NCBI GenBank assembly: GCA_900765185.1
Contig: CAAFQT010000019.1
Coordinates: 1 to 16,080, forward strand
Length of the DNA: 16,080 bases
Source of the DNA: an uncultured Collinsella sp.
GTDB taxonomy: Bacteria > Actinomycetota > Coriobacteriia > Coriobacteriales > Coriobacteriaceae
Reading direction: 5' to 3'
Shown: one piece after another, positions 16,043-16,080 of the stretch
Layout: every line of letters starts with the position of its first letter
Numbering within the stretch: the first letter of the stretch is position 1
The notes under the pieces: model-generated
Told to the model about the DNA's origin: nothing
The model's database searches: none
The model's input: only the letters and a program-made list of their open reading frames with translations
Made by a program: the position numbers and the translations under genes

Positions 16043-16080
16043 AGATCGGAAGAGCGTCGTGTAGGGAAAGAGTGTAGATC
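16043..16080. other. Illumina adapter sequence at contig end (not genomic)
   Basis: The last 38 bases start with AGATCGGAAGAGC and continue with CGTCGTGTAGGGAAAGAGTG and then TAGATC, matching from memory the reverse complement of the TruSeq universal adapter. The match starts exactly where the pepT reading frame stops making sense. It should be trimmed. Confidence 0.96.

Noticed and set aside
15843..16077. Open frames running into the last bases of the window
   Set aside because: They read into adapter sequence and are out of frame with pepT, which is the real gene here.

Overview
The window is about 16 kb of a GC-rich bacterial chromosome carrying almost entirely housekeeping genes. Protein features (a high-GC actinobacterial-type F1Fo ATP synthase, an actinobacterial-type toxin-antitoxin pair, an LCP protein after murA, and a b subunit that starts with a signal-peptide-like segment) fit a Coriobacteriia gut anaerobe such as Collinsella. 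This is a judgement from remembered protein families, not a database result. The last 38 bases are not genomic: they match the Illumina TruSeq universal adapter in reverse complement, so this is the untrimmed end of a draft contig.

Region 1 (1-536): a terminator hairpin at the left edge, then about 300 bp of AT-rich DNA without a convincing gene. It holds a long imperfect inverted repeat, three TTGG-type direct repeats one helical turn apart, and a possible decayed coding remnant on the minus strand. Region 2 (537-5765): prmC (release-factor methyltransferase, with a ~120-residue Ala/Glu-rich insert), a toxin-first RelE/HigB-HigA-like module with its own promoter, a Sua5/YrdC/TsaC-type tRNA threonylcarbamoyladenylate synthase gene, glpK (glycerol kinase) and upp (uracil phosphoribosyltransferase). 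prmC and sua5 are neighbours in many bacteria, so the toxin-antitoxin pair looks like an insertion into a conserved translation-quality locus.

Region 3 (5958-13006): the complete F1Fo ATP synthase operon in the order small AtpI-position membrane protein, atpB, atpE, atpF, atpH, atpA, atpG, atpD, atpC. It starts from a plausible sigma70-type promoter and is closed by a perfect 15-bp terminator stem. The genes are tightly coupled (overlaps of 11 and 1 bases, gaps of 3-15 bases), except for a 124-bp leader in front of the c-subunit gene. Region 4 (13020-15551): murA (TTG start, Shine-Dalgarno immediately behind the atp terminator) and an LCP-family cell-wall ligase gene 12 bp later, which together serve peptidoglycan synthesis and attachment of secondary polymers.

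Region 5 (15552-16080): three successive hairpins separate the LCP gene from a convergent partial pepT (peptidase T, only the C-terminal ~78 codons), and then the adapter. The middle hairpin and the one at the left edge of the window are two copies of one repeat family, with the same apical GACC-AGAA-GGTC but compensatory changes in the lower stem.

I found no clear novel multi-gene system. The most worthwhile leads are the structured AT-rich region before prmC, the toxin-antitoxin insertion, the PrmC insert, the signal-peptide-bearing ATP synthase b subunit, the murA/terminator arrangement and the covarying terminator repeat.
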